From assembly GCF_001558155.1 (NCBI RefSeq), contig NZ_LOAS01000019.1, forward strand, positions 62,001 through 126,000: a DNA stretch of 64,000 nucleotides. Direction: 5' to 3'. The translations under genes were made by a program, and so were the position numbers. Of this stretch, positions 54,892-63,086 are shown in pieces. Each line of letters starts with the position of its first letter. Positions within the stretch are counted from its first letter, which is position 1. The notes beneath the pieces were generated by a model. The model did no database searches and had not been told where the DNA came from. It saw nothing but the letters and a program-made list of their open reading frames with translations. This DNA comes from Aliiruegeria sabulilitoris. Lineage in GTDB: Bacteria > Pseudomonadota > Alphaproteobacteria > Rhodobacterales > Rhodobacteraceae.

Positions 54892-55037
54892 GGGCGAAAC
54901 ACTCCGGCTCCAGCCAAGGCGCCGGAGTGCCATCACCTTTCGCGATCATCGGCGTCCCCGCCTGTACCGCGACTGCGACCTTGATTGATGTTGATTGAAA
55001 AAGCATGAACGGTCTGCCTCCTGGCTGGCCTTTCAAC

Positions 55038-55152
55038 GCCTCCGGCGGGGATATTTGAGGAAAGATGATCAAAGGGCTTCGAACAGTCCCGACCCTAATC
55101 ATGGCGATAACCCGGGTGCCATCATCTTTCTTGAAATATCCCTGCCGGAGGC
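55038..55152. repeat. Long inverted repeat made of two GATATTT elements
   Basis: Arms of 32 bases at 55038-55069 and 55121-55152 are complementary at 29 of 32 positions, with a 51-base spacer. Each arm runs GCCTCCGGCGGGGATATTT then GAGGAAAGATGAT or a near match, which is the dispersed element seen at 19398 and 22570 in head-to-head copies. It lies between the sugar-binding protein gene and permease gene and can form a strong stem in RNA. A partial terminator is the simplest role. Confidence 0.8.
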
Positions 55153-55209
55153 TCCCGAACTCCCGGCTGGCGGAACGCCCGGGATACCGGGCGCCCCGAT
55201 TGCAGCCTG

Positions 55210-56466
55210 TTACTTCTGAGGCTCGTACCAGCTGGCAAGGCCTTCCTGAAGGCGAGCACCGGCGTCGGCCGGGCTCTCGGCGCCCTTGATCACCTGCGCG
55301 GAGGCGTTCCAGGTCTCGTTCTCAAGGTTCGGCGTGCCGCGCGACAGGATCTGGTAGGTCGAGCGGATGGTCGATTCACACTCGCCGCGCCAGGAAACGA
55401 ATTCCTGCGCCAGTGGATCTTCCATCGGCACGTCGTGGTTGCTGAGCGAGAAGAAGCCCGGCAGCGCGTTAGCGTAGATCGTGGCGAACTCCTCGGTGCC
55501 CATCCAGTCGAGGAAGGTCCGGGCTGCTTCAGCATTGGGCGAGGCTGCGTTGAGGCCCATGGCGATATCTGTGTGGTCGGAGATGTAGCAGGTGTCGCCC
55601 GCATTCACGACCGGCGGTTTGAAGGCACCCATCTCGAAATCGGCCTGTGTGTTGAAGCCCGAGATCTCCCAGGAGCCGGCCGGGTAGATGGCGGCGCGGC
55701 CGAGGGTGAAGATGTTTTGGCTGTCGGGATAGGTTTGCGCTTCGAAACCGTCGCCCAGATAGGCCCCCCATTTGGCGAGTTGCTCGTAGGGGGCAACCCA
55801 TTGGGCGTCGGTGAGCTTCTGCTCGCCCTTGATCAGCGCTAGCCGGCCTTCCTCGCCCTTCCAGTAGTTCGGGCCGATATTCTGGTAGCCCATGGTTGCG
55901 GCTTCCCACTGATCATTGGTGCCCATGGCCATCGGGATATAGGTGCCGTCTTCCTTGATCTTGTCGAGCGCGGCGAAGAACTCGGCTTCCGTCGCCGGAG
56001 CTTCGATGCCCAGTTCGTCGAAGGCTTCCTTGTTATAGATAAAACCGTGGATCACGGAGGCCATCGGCACGCAGAAAGTTGCCGAACCGTCATCGGTCTG
56101 CCAGGCGGATTTGGCGACGTCTGAGAAGTTGGCCATGCCGGCGAGGTCGTTCAGGTCCACCAGGTGGCCGGCGTCGTAGAGCGCGAGCGAGGCATCGAAG
56201 GGACGGCAGGTGATCAGGTCGCCTGCGGAACCCGCATCGAGCTTGGAGTTCAGAACGGCGTTATACTCGGCCGGCGCCGAAGGTGTGAACTGGACCTTGA
56301 TGCCCGGGTTGGCGGCCTCAAAAGCGGGGATGATCTTGTCCTGCCAGAGTGTCAGGTCGTCATTGCGCCAGCTCTCGATGGTCAGCGTCACATCCTGGGC
56401 CATCGCCGAGCCCGCCACGAGTGCCGTAGAGGCAAGCAGGGCCGCGCAGGTGATCTTCTTGGTCAT
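55210..56466 (-). CDS. Sugar ABC transporter substrate-binding protein
   Basis: 418 residues. Signal peptide MTKKITCAALLASTALVAGS then AMA, cut before QDVTLTIESW. The mature part is a family 1 solute-binding protein: WQDKIIPAFEAANPGIKVQF, DLNDLAGMANFSDVAKSAW, GRAAIYPAGSWEISGF, and SPNAEAARTFLDWMGTEEF. First gene of the transporter operon and 21 bases downstream of murQ, so murQ and the transporter may share a transcript. Gene context points to GlcNAc- or MurNAc-containing sugars. Confidence 0.93.
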   Translation of the reverse strand: MTKKITCAALLASTALVAGSAMAQDVTLTIESWRNDDLTLWQDKIIPAFEAANPGIKVQFTPSAPAEYNAVLNSKLDAGSAGDLITCRPFDASLALYDAGHLVDLNDLAGMANFSDVAKSAWQTDDGSATFCVPMASVIHGFIYNKEAFDELGIEAPATEAEFFAALDKIKEDGTYIPMAMGTNDQWEAATMGYQNIGPNYWKGEEGRLALIKGEQKLTDAQWVAPYEQLAKWGAYLGDGFEAQTYPDSQNIFTLGRAAIYPAGSWEISGFNTQADFEMGAFKPPVVNAGDTCYISDHTDIAMGLNAASPNAEAARTFLDWMGTEEFATIYANALPGFFSLSNHDVPMEDPLAQEFVSWRGECESTIRSTYQILSRGTPNLENETWNASAQVIKGAESPADAGARLQEGLASWYEPQK

Positions 56467-56487
56467 CTTCGGTTTCTCCTTGTTGGG

Positions 56488-57387
56488 TCAGTTGGTTTTT
56501 CTTGTCTGCAGATCGGACAGCGCGTCCCGGATCCGCCCGTGTGTTGCCGCAAGTGCCTGTGTGGCTTCCGTCTCGGAATGGCCGGCGGCAAGCAGGACCG
56601 CCGGTTTGACCGCGCCTCCGCTGCGGTCGAGGCAGGCCAGGGCGGTCTCTTCCGGGACGCCGGCGATCCGGGAGACGATCCCGGCCGCGCGGCCGCGCAG
56701 CTTTTCGTTATCGGCCACGAGATTGACCATCATGCCGTCATGCACATGGCCAAGCTCGATGCCCATCAGGGTCGAGGCGATGTTGAGCGCCGTTTTCTGG
56801 GCGGTGCCGGCGCCAAGTCGGGTCGAGCCCGAGATCACTTCCGGCGGGGTTGCCAGGCAGATCGCGACATCGGCTGCCTGCAGCAGCGGCGTGTCGGGGT
56901 TGTTTGCAATCGCGACGACGCGCGCGCCCTTTTCGCGGGCTGCGGCGACATAAGCGAGCGGGTAGGGCGTGCTGCCGCTGGCGCTGAGCGCGATCACGAG
57001 GTCGCCAGGCCGCGTTTCGGCGGCGGCTGCCTGTGCGGCGGTGCTGTCATCTTCCGTGTCGCCCGGCATGGTCGCCGTGACTGGCACGCCTCCGGCCATC
57101 GAAAACCGGATCCGGTCGGCGGGGATGCCGAACGTGCCGCCGAGTTCGGCGGCGTCCGCGAGCGCCATCAGGCCGGAGGACCCGGCGGCGACATAGCTCA
57201 ACGTGCCACCGTTGCGCAGGGTTTCCGCCATGAGACGGGCGGCTTGCGCAATCGCATCAAGCGCCGGGCGAACGGCTTGAAGGGCGGCGAGTTGCCCTTC
57301 GAGCAGAAGGGTCGCAACCTCGCCGAGCGGCCGTGTGTCCAGGCCGGGAGCGTCGGGATGGAGATGTTCCGTTGCGGGCAGCGGCAT
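56488..57387 (-). CDS. murQ: N-acetylmuramic acid 6-phosphate etherase
   Basis: 299 residues, the normal size. It cleaves the lactyl ether of MurNAc-6-phosphate to give GlcNAc-6-phosphate and lactate. The SIS-domain sugar-phosphate motif is AAGSSGLMALADAAELGGTF, preceded by the N-terminal AIAQAARLMAETL. The conserved EVISGSTRLGAGTAQK and NIASTLMGIELGHVH motifs are intact. First gene of the minus-strand unit, divergent from the kinase gene. Its product is the NagA substrate, tying both arms of the locus together. Confidence 0.94.
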   Translation of the reverse strand: MPLPATEHLHPDAPGLDTRPLGEVATLLLEGQLAALQAVRPALDAIAQAARLMAETLRNGGTLSYVAAGSSGLMALADAAELGGTFGIPADRIRFSMAGGVPVTATMPGDTEDDSTAAQAAAAETRPGDLVIALSASGSTPYPLAYVAAAREKGARVVAIANNPDTPLLQAADVAICLATPPEVISGSTRLGAGTAQKTALNIASTLMGIELGHVHDGMMVNLVADNEKLRGRAAGIVSRIAGVPEETALACLDRSGGAVKPAVLLAAGHSETEATQALAATHGRIRDALSDLQTRKTN

Positions 57388-57618
57388 GCGATTCTCTCCT
57401 GTCGCGTGCTTTCTCGATACGATACCTATTCAATACCTATTGTCTACCATTTTTCCGGTGTGACGAAAGTGTGGCCCGGAAAAATGATGCATTGCCGAAC
57501 CTCGAGGTTCAATGTTTCAGCTCTTTTTAGATCGATATTCCAAGGCTTGACTGGCGGTGGTGCGGATGGACGACAAGAGGGCTTTTCGGGAGTTGAAAGG
57601 TATTATATAGGTATTGCC
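57388..57618. promoter_or_regulatory. Divergent control region of murQ and the kinase gene, with paired repeats
   Basis: Near murQ, ATACCTATT occurs twice (57422-57430 and 57433-57441). Near the kinase gene, AGGTATT occurs twice (57598-57604 and 57609-57615). In both pairs the period is 11 bases, one helical turn, and the two pairs point in opposite directions, each towards its own gene. This is a strong operator candidate for the GntR-family protein encoded at 58482. The region is also AT-richer than its surroundings. Confidence 0.7.
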
Positions 57619-58485
57619 ATGGTTGAGTCCCGACCCCCCTTGCTGATTGGTGTCGATGGTGGTGGCACCTCCTGCCGCGCGGCGTTGCTGGCCGCTGGGC
57701 GGCGTTATGATGTACAGCATGGCCCGGCCAATGTGTCGACGGATTTTCGGGGGGCAATCGCGACAATCCGCTCCGCCCTTGATGCCGTTGCGGCGAAAGC
57801 CGGCCTGCCGACAGAGGCTCTGGAAGAGGGCTTTGCCCATATTGGCCTCGCTGGTGTGCAGAGTCCTGAAATGGCCGATAAGGTTGCCGCTTCCCTGCCG
57901 CTGGCGCATGTCGCTGTTACGGAAGATCGCCAGACAACGATTGCCGGGGCGCTGGGCGATGTCGACGGCGCGGTCGCGGCCATCGGGACGGGGTCTTTCA
58001 TCGGTTGCCAGAAAGCGGGCGAGATTTCTGGGCTTGGGGGCTGGGGCTTTCGTCTCGGCGATCAGGCCTCTGGCGCATGGTTGATGCATCGCGCTTACCA
58101 GGAACTCATGCTGGCGTTGGACGGTTTGGCCGAGATGACGCCCTTCGCGCAAACGCTGTTCGACGCGCATGGCAGGGAGGCCGGCGACGTGGTGCGGTTC
58201 TCGCTGCAGGCGCAGCCCGCAGACTATGCCCGAAATGCCCGCGAACTGGTCGAGGCGGCGCAGGCGGAGGATCCGCTTGCCACGCGGTTGATGATCGAAG
58301 GCGCGGACTATATCCGCCGCGGTCTCGATCGGCTTGGCTGGCAGCCGGGCGAGCCGCTTTGCCTGACGGGCGGCCTTGGTCCCTCTTATGCGCGCTGGCT
58401 GGGGCTGAGCCATGTGCCGCCGCGCGGCACGGCGCTCGACGGTGCGCTGACACTGGCTGCGCGCTTGCTGGAGGGGGCAAGATGA
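57619..58485 (+). CDS. BadF/BadG-type N-acetylhexosamine kinase (GlcNAc, possibly MurNAc)
   Basis: 288 residues. The ASKHA ATPase fold is shown by LLIGVDGGGTSCRAALLA at the N-terminus, AAIGTGSFIGCQ at about residues 119-130, then GGWGFRLGDQASGAWLM. Proteins of this family phosphorylate GlcNAc, and the MurK branch takes both GlcNAc and MurNAc at the 6-position. With murQ next door, dual use is plausible. It opens the plus-strand operon kinase, GntR, NagB-II, NagA. Confidence 0.88.
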   Translation: MVESRPPLLIGVDGGGTSCRAALLAAGRRYDVQHGPANVSTDFRGAIATIRSALDAVAAKAGLPTEALEEGFAHIGLAGVQSPEMADKVAASLPLAHVAVTEDRQTTIAGALGDVDGAVAAIGTGSFIGCQKAGEISGLGGWGFRLGDQASGAWLMHRAYQELMLALDGLAEMTPFAQTLFDAHGREAGDVVRFSLQAQPADYARNARELVEAAQAEDPLATRLMIEGADYIRRGLDRLGWQPGEPLCLTGGLGPSYARWLGLSHVPPRGTALDGALTLAARLLEGAR

Positions 58486-59246
58486 ACGTTGCCGAATTCC
58501 TCGACCCCGGCGCGTGGATGGAGACGATGGTCGGCCCGCGCTACGTGCGGCTGCGCAAGCGGATCGAGGAGGGTATCGCGACCGGCATCTTCCCCGCTCA
58601 AGGCCCGTTGCCGCCCGAGCGCGAGGTTGCCAGCCTCACCGGCCTGTCCCGCGTGACCGTGCGAAAGGCGATCCACGAACTGGTCGGCAAAGGGATCGTG
58701 GTGCAACGGCAGGGCGCGGGGTCTTTCGTGACCGGTGCGGAGACTGGTCGCCGGGTGGAACAATCGCTCTCCCGGTTGACCTCCTTCACCGAGGACATGG
58801 CGCGCCGTGGGCTGGAATCGCGCGCGACATGGCTGGAGCGGGGCGTCTTCGTGCCTTCGCCGCAGGAGGTCGTCGCGCTGGCCTTGTCCTCGGGGGATTC
58901 CGTGGCGCGGCTGGCGCGCCTGCGGATGGCCGGAAACCGGCCAATGGCCATCGAACGGGCCTCGCTGCCGCTCGACATATTGCCCGACCCGCAATCCGTC
59001 GACCGCTCGCTCTACGAGGTGCTGGAACGCTCCGGCAACCACCCGGTCCGGGCGTTGCAGAAGATCTCGGCGATCAATCTTGGCGAGGAAGAAGCCGAGC
59101 TTCTCGGGCTCAAGCCGCAGGATGCGGGGCTCAAGATCGAGCGTACCAGCTATCTCCAGAATGGACGGGTCGTCGAATACACCAGATCAACCTATCGCGG
59201 GGACGCCTATGATTTCGTGGCGGAACTGCAACTCGCAACCAAGTAG
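58482..59246 (+). CDS. GntR/HutC-family transcriptional regulator of the amino-sugar locus
   Basis: 254 residues, co-translated with the kinase (ATGA overlap). The N-terminal winged helix is LPPEREVASLTGLSRVTVRK then AIHELVGKGIVVQRQGAGSF. The C-terminal UTRA/HutC ligand domain (about 90-250) has the usual RLARLRMAGNRPMAIERASL. NagR/NagQ-type regulators of this class respond to GlcN-6-P or GlcNAc-6-P. It probably binds the repeats at 57422-57441 and 57598-57615. Confidence 0.92.
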   Translation: MNVAEFLDPGAWMETMVGPRYVRLRKRIEEGIATGIFPAQGPLPPEREVASLTGLSRVTVRKAIHELVGKGIVVQRQGAGSFVTGAETGRRVEQSLSRLTSFTEDMARRGLESRATWLERGVFVPSPQEVVALALSSGDSVARLARLRMAGNRPMAIERASLPLDILPDPQSVDRSLYEVLERSGNHPVRALQKISAINLGEEEAELLGLKPQDAGLKIERTSYLQNGRVVEYTRSTYRGDAYDFVAELQLATK

Positions 59247-59254
59247 GATCAGCC

Positions 59255-60283
59255 ATGCAAGCACCAGACTCCCAGATGCGGCGCGAGATCCGCGAAATCC
59301 CCGAAGCAGTCGAACGGCTGCTGGAGGCTCCGGAGGCGGTGCGGGCGGCGGCCGATGCCATTAGGGAACGCGATCCGGCCTTTGCCATCACCGTGGCGCG
59401 CGGCTCCTCCGATCACGCCTGTAGCTACCTGAAATACGTGTCCGAACTGACGCTTGGTCTGCCCTTCGCGTCGGTCGGCCCCTCGGTCGCCTCGATCTAT
59501 GGGGCCCGGCTCAAGCTGGACCGGGCGCTTTGCATCGCCGTGTCGCAATCGGGCAAGAGCCCCGACATCGTGGAGCTGGCCCGCACCGCGCGGCGCGACG
59601 GGGCCTGTTCGGTGGCGATCACCAACAACCCGCATTCGCCGCTGGCCGAGACCTGCGATCACACGCTGGATATCCATGCCGGCCCAGAACGCAGCGTCGC
59701 CGCGACCAAGACCTTCGTCACCTCCATCGTGGCCGGGCTGATGCTGCTGGCGGAGTGGAAGCAGGACGAGGAGTTGCGCCGGGCGATCTACCGGTTGCCC
59801 GACCTGCTGGATGGGGCGACCCGGACCGACTGGTCAGAGGTTTGCGATTCAATCGGGCTGGAGGAATCGCTCTTCACGCTCGGGCGCGGGCCGTCCTGGG
59901 CGATCTCCAACGAGGCGGCGCTCAAGTTCAAGGAAACCTGTCAGCTTCACGCCGAGAGCTATTCCTCCGCCGAAGTGCTGCACGGGCCGGTTTCGATCGT
60001 GGACGAGGGCTTCCCGGTTCTGTGCTTCGCCGCCGCCGATGCGGCCGAAACCGCGGTGACCGGCATCGCCGACAACCTCTCCGCGATGGGCGCGAATGTC
60101 TTCGTGACCTCCGCACAGGCGAAGAACGCCCGCAGGCTCGAACATATCCGCACGGCGCATCCGCTCACCGATCCGGTCAGCCTCATCGTGTCCTTCTATG
60201 CGATGGTGGAGCAATTCGCGGCCAGGCTGGGCATCGATCCCGACGCGCCGCGGCACCTCAAGAAAGTGACGGAAACAGTATGA
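59255..60283 (+). CDS. SIS-domain glucosamine-6-phosphate deaminase (NagB-II type)
   Basis: 342 residues, two SIS domains resembling the isomerase half of GlmS without its glutaminase part. Motifs: TVARGSSDHACSYLKYV, AVSQSGKSPDIVELAR and ITNNPHSPLAETC in the first; SWAISNEAALKFKETCQLHA-like and SSAEVLHGPVSIVD in the second. In this context it most likely converts glucosamine-6-phosphate to fructose-6-phosphate and ammonia. No classical nagB is present. Starts 8 bases after the GntR stop. Confidence 0.88.
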   Translation: MQAPDSQMRREIREIPEAVERLLEAPEAVRAAADAIRERDPAFAITVARGSSDHACSYLKYVSELTLGLPFASVGPSVASIYGARLKLDRALCIAVSQSGKSPDIVELARTARRDGACSVAITNNPHSPLAETCDHTLDIHAGPERSVAATKTFVTSIVAGLMLLAEWKQDEELRRAIYRLPDLLDGATRTDWSEVCDSIGLEESLFTLGRGPSWAISNEAALKFKETCQLHAESYSSAEVLHGPVSIVDEGFPVLCFAAADAAETAVTGIADNLSAMGANVFVTSAQAKNARRLEHIRTAHPLTDPVSLIVSFYAMVEQFAARLGIDPDAPRHLKKVTETV

Positions 60284-61443
60284 CCAGTTCGCCATTCGCC
60301 CTCCTGAGGGCGCGGATCTTTGACGGCTCCGGGTTTCACGACAATGCCGGGCTGTTGGTCTCGGACGGCAGGATCGCCGGGATTGTGCCAGAGGCCGATA
60401 TTCCAACCGGCTACCAGCCGATCCCGATGGAAGGCGGAACGCTTGCGCCGGGCCTCGTGGATCTTCAGGTCAATGGCGGCGGCGGCGTGATGTTCAACGA
60501 CGCGCCGTCGGTCGAGCCCCTTCGCATCATTGCCCAGGCGCATCTTTCGCTTGGGACGACCTCCATCCTGCCCACGCTGATCACCGACACGCCGGAGATC
60601 ACCCGCGCGGCCATCGATGCCGTCGAGGCGGCAATCGCGCAGGGCGTGCCGGGCATTGTCGGGCTGCACCTCGAAGGTCCGCACCTGTCCATCGCGCGCA
60701 AGGGGGCGCATGATCCGGCCTTGATCCGGCCGATGACGGAGCAGGACATGGCGCTTCTGACAGAGGCCGCTCGGCGCCTGCCGGTTCTGTTCGTGACGGT
60801 TGCACCCGAGAACGTGTCGATGGAGCAGATGCGGCGGCTCACCGATGCCGGCGTGATCCTGTCGCTCGGGCATAGCGATTGCGATTTTGCCACCGCCTGT
60901 GCCGCCGCCGATCACGGGGCGCAGTGCGTGACCCATCTGTTCAACGCGATGAGCCAGCTTGGCCACCGCGAACCCGGCATGGTCGGCGCGGCGCTTGCGC
61001 GCCCCGAGCTGTCCTTTGGCCTGATCGCCGATTTCATCCATGTGCACCCGGAAGCGATCCGGGTTGCGCTTGCCGCCAAGAAAGGCGCGGAGCGGGTCTA
61101 TCTCGTCAGTGATGCAATGGCGCCGGCGGGCACGGATCTGGAGGCTTTTACCCTGAACGGCCGGACCATCCAGCGGCAGGGGGGGCGCCTGACGCTGGCC
61201 GATGGTACGCTGGCCGGGGCCGATCTCGACCTGCCGACCGCCATTCGGAACGTTGCCGGTTTGGGCATTTCGGAGGCGGCGGCCCTCGCCATGGCGAGCT
61301 CGGTTCCCGCGCGTGTGATCGGGCTTTCCGAGCGGATTGGCTCCCTTCGGTCGGGGGCTCCGGCGGATCTGGTGTTGCTCGACGCCGCTGGTCGGTGCGC
61401 GCGTGTCTGGAAACAGGGCGAGGAACGGGTGGCCACGGCTTAG
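60280..61443 (+). CDS. nagA: N-acetylglucosamine-6-phosphate deacetylase
   Basis: 387 residues, amidohydrolase fold, co-translated with the upstream gene (ATGA overlap). It makes glucosamine-6-phosphate for the NagB-II enzyme. The first barrel strand has PGLVDLQVNGGGGVMFND (the Q-x-N form seen in NagA). The metal-binding Glu is in GLHLEGPHLS. Further His residues are in LSLGHSDCDF and CVTHLFNAMSQL, and the catalytic Asp in VYLVSDAMAPAG. Last gene of the plus-strand operon. Confidence 0.95.
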   Translation: MTSSPFALLRARIFDGSGFHDNAGLLVSDGRIAGIVPEADIPTGYQPIPMEGGTLAPGLVDLQVNGGGGVMFNDAPSVEPLRIIAQAHLSLGTTSILPTLITDTPEITRAAIDAVEAAIAQGVPGIVGLHLEGPHLSIARKGAHDPALIRPMTEQDMALLTEAARRLPVLFVTVAPENVSMEQMRRLTDAGVILSLGHSDCDFATACAAADHGAQCVTHLFNAMSQLGHREPGMVGAALARPELSFGLIADFIHVHPEAIRVALAAKKGAERVYLVSDAMAPAGTDLEAFTLNGRTIQRQGGRLTLADGTLAGADLDLPTAIRNVAGLGISEAAALAMASSVPARVIGLSERIGSLRSGAPADLVLLDAAGRCARVWKQGEERVATA

Positions 61444-61605
61444 GTCGGCTCCAAAGGCGTGGTCTCTTCTCAACGCGATTTCCCGTGAACCTTGTCTTGT
61501 CGCTGCGTCATGTGCTCAAGTTGTGCTGGGAGAACGCAGGGCAATGACTGCCGCGCCGTGGCGCGCGCCGGTTCGACAGGTTGCAGACCGATATGGGGAA
61601 TTGAC

Positions 61606-62103
61606 TTGAGACAGGGAATTCGACTGGCCGCGACCCTGATCGTTTCCGGCATCGCCGCTGGGGCGCTGGCCCATGGCGGCGCCACCGGCATCGTGAAGGA
61701 ACGTATGGACGACATGTCGGCCATGGCGAAAGTCATGAAGATGTTGGCGCCGATGATGAAAGGCCAGACGGCGTATGACGCTGCGGCGGTGGCGGATGGC
61801 GCGAAGCTTATCGCCAGCCACGCCGGGGGCGAAATCACCTCGAAGTTCCCGAAGGGCTCGGGCGGGATGCCCTCGGAGGCGACCGGGACCATCTGGAGAG
61901 AGTGGGAGAACTTCGAAACCCTCGCCCGCCAGTTGGAGATTTACGCGTCGGCGCTTGCGCTGTCTGCGGGCGCGGACGCCGAAGGTCTTGTCGTGGACGC
62001 GCAGGTTCAACAGCTTGCCGAGATGCCGCCCAGGCAGATTTTCGGCCAGATCGGAAAGACCTGCGCGGCCTGCCACGAGCGCTATCGGGAGAAATCGGAA
62101 TAG
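61606..62103 (+). CDS. Cytochrome c'
   Basis: 165 residues if translation starts at TTG 61606, which gives a standard signal peptide (RQGIRLAATLIVSGIAAGA) with GGGGA 9 bases upstream. No in-frame ATG precedes the signal. The mature protein is a four-helix bundle type with the C-terminal haem motif Cys153-Ala-Ala-Cys156-His157, the hallmark of cytochrome c'. Such periplasmic proteins bind NO and help resist it. No partner gene is adjacent. Confidence 0.88.
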   Translation: MRQGIRLAATLIVSGIAAGALAHGGATGIVKERMDDMSAMAKVMKMLAPMMKGQTAYDAAAVADGAKLIASHAGGEITSKFPKGSGGMPSEATGTIWREWENFETLARQLEIYASALALSAGADAEGLVVDAQVQQLAEMPPRQIFGQIGKTCAACHERYREKSE

Positions 62104-62325
62104 GCCTGGGCCCGCCGGTGTGGCCGTATCCGTTCCGCGCGCCTTGTCCTATCATGTTGTTGGCCTTTGATCGTGCCTCTATGGAAGGCACAAAGCGTCA
62201 GTCCGCGGGCGAGCGTAGGTAAGTTGCACATATCGCAACGACGATCAGGGTTCCAAGACGGCAAGGCACAGTGCATGCGCCTTGCCGTTCCGATGCGCAA
62301 GGAACCTGTTGGAAGTGGACGCCCG
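62104..62325. other. Spacer between cytochrome c' gene and hyp remnants
   Basis: No gene is seen. GTTGC-ACATATC-GCAAC at 62224-62240 is a small dyad of unknown meaning. The possible N-terminus of the hypA remnant would fall at the end of this stretch but cannot be read with confidence. Confidence 0.35.
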
Positions 62326-62505
62326 CTCGAACAGGTGACGGAGATCGCGCGAAAGAACGGCGCCTGCCGCGTGACGAAGACAGCCCCGGAAATCGGGACG
62401 CTTTCCGGAGCGTTGCCGGAGTTATTGTCCGGGGCCTTTCCCATTGCCGCGGCCGGCACCGTGGCCAAGGGCGCGTGCCTGAGATTCTCTCCCGGAAAAT
62501 TCACG
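62326..62505 (+). pseudogene. hypA remnant (hydrogenase nickel insertion protein)
   Basis: In one frame the translation reads LEQVTEIARKNGACRVTKTA, then PEIGTLSGALPELL, then AGTVAKGACLRF. This follows HypA from its first helix to the middle of the domain (compare the HypA pattern A-x-x-x-GA-x-RVT, then IG-x-LS, then GTVAEGA). The N-terminal MHE with the nickel-binding His and the zinc-binding CxxC part are missing or unreadable, so the gene is not functional. Confidence 0.6.
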
Positions 62506-62619
62506 ATCAGGCGGTGGGGGTTTCGTAACATTCTGAAAACAGTTATTTTTTGTTTGGCGAAAGCAGAAAGTTGGTTTTCAGGAGCACACCCCCACCATGA
62601 AAGATCTACCCTCTCGCCG

Positions 62620-62715
62620 GTGAATGGCAAACCGATCCTGCCTGGCTTCGACGGCTCTGATATGAGCTCAAATGCCGGGCTTGTGCTGCTGCGGGAGATT
62701 GAACGTCGGGACAGA
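62620..62715 (+). mobile_element. Possible IS1380-type transposase N-terminal fragment
   Basis: The frame reads LPGFDGSDMSSNAGLVLL then REIERRDRLA, the pattern seen at the start of IS1380-family transposases (FDGG..LSS.GGLLLLREIERR). It is only about 30 codons and passes straight into hypE-like sequence. The 80 bases before it are AT-rich and bounded by a 9-bp inverted repeat GGTGGGGGT (62513-62521) and ACCCCCACC (62588-62596). A truncated insertion sequence is the best reading, with moderate doubt. Confidence 0.45.
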
Positions 62716-62982
62716 CTGGCTGCCCACGGTAATGGCGGGCGGTTCATGCGCGAGTTGATCGACGAGGTCTTCACCCGTCACCTGCCGAATGACACGCTGG
62801 ACACCTCCGCCGATTCCGTCGCGCTTTCCTTTCCCGGCGAGAGGATCATGTTCACCACCGACGGTTTCACCTTCAAGCCGCTGGAAATTTCCGGCGGTCC
62901 CATTGGCTCGATTGCCGTGCATGGAACCATCAATGACCTCGCGGTTGCCGGGGCGTATCCGCTCTACTTGAGCCTGAACGCC
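62716..62982 (+). pseudogene. hypE remnant (hydrogenase maturation protein, N-terminal part)
   Basis: About 88 codons match the HypE start: HGNGGRFMRELIDEVF, ADSVALSFPGERIMFTTDGF, and IGSIAVHGTINDLAVAGAYP then LYLSLN. HypE is normally about 330-350 residues, so some three quarters are absent. It is joined in frame to the transposase-like piece upstream and loses similarity after 62982. Not functional. Confidence 0.75.
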
Positions 62983-63052
62983 GTTGCCGCGGATCTGCTG
63001 GCGGTTTTCTCTTGCACCGAAAGAAAGGTCGCAAGATCGAGCAGGGGCAGAG

Positions 63053-63081
63053 CACCCCGCCCGAGAAGAACGGGCGGGGTG
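63053..63081. terminator. Strong hairpin at the 3' end of pta
   Basis: CACCCCGCCCG (63053-63063) and CGGGCGGGGTG (63071-63081) form a perfect 11-bp stem with loop AGAAGAA. It lies 6 bases past the pta stop. There is no clear U tract on either side, yet position and strength favour a terminator. Confidence 0.6.
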
Positions 63082-63086
63082 TTGCG

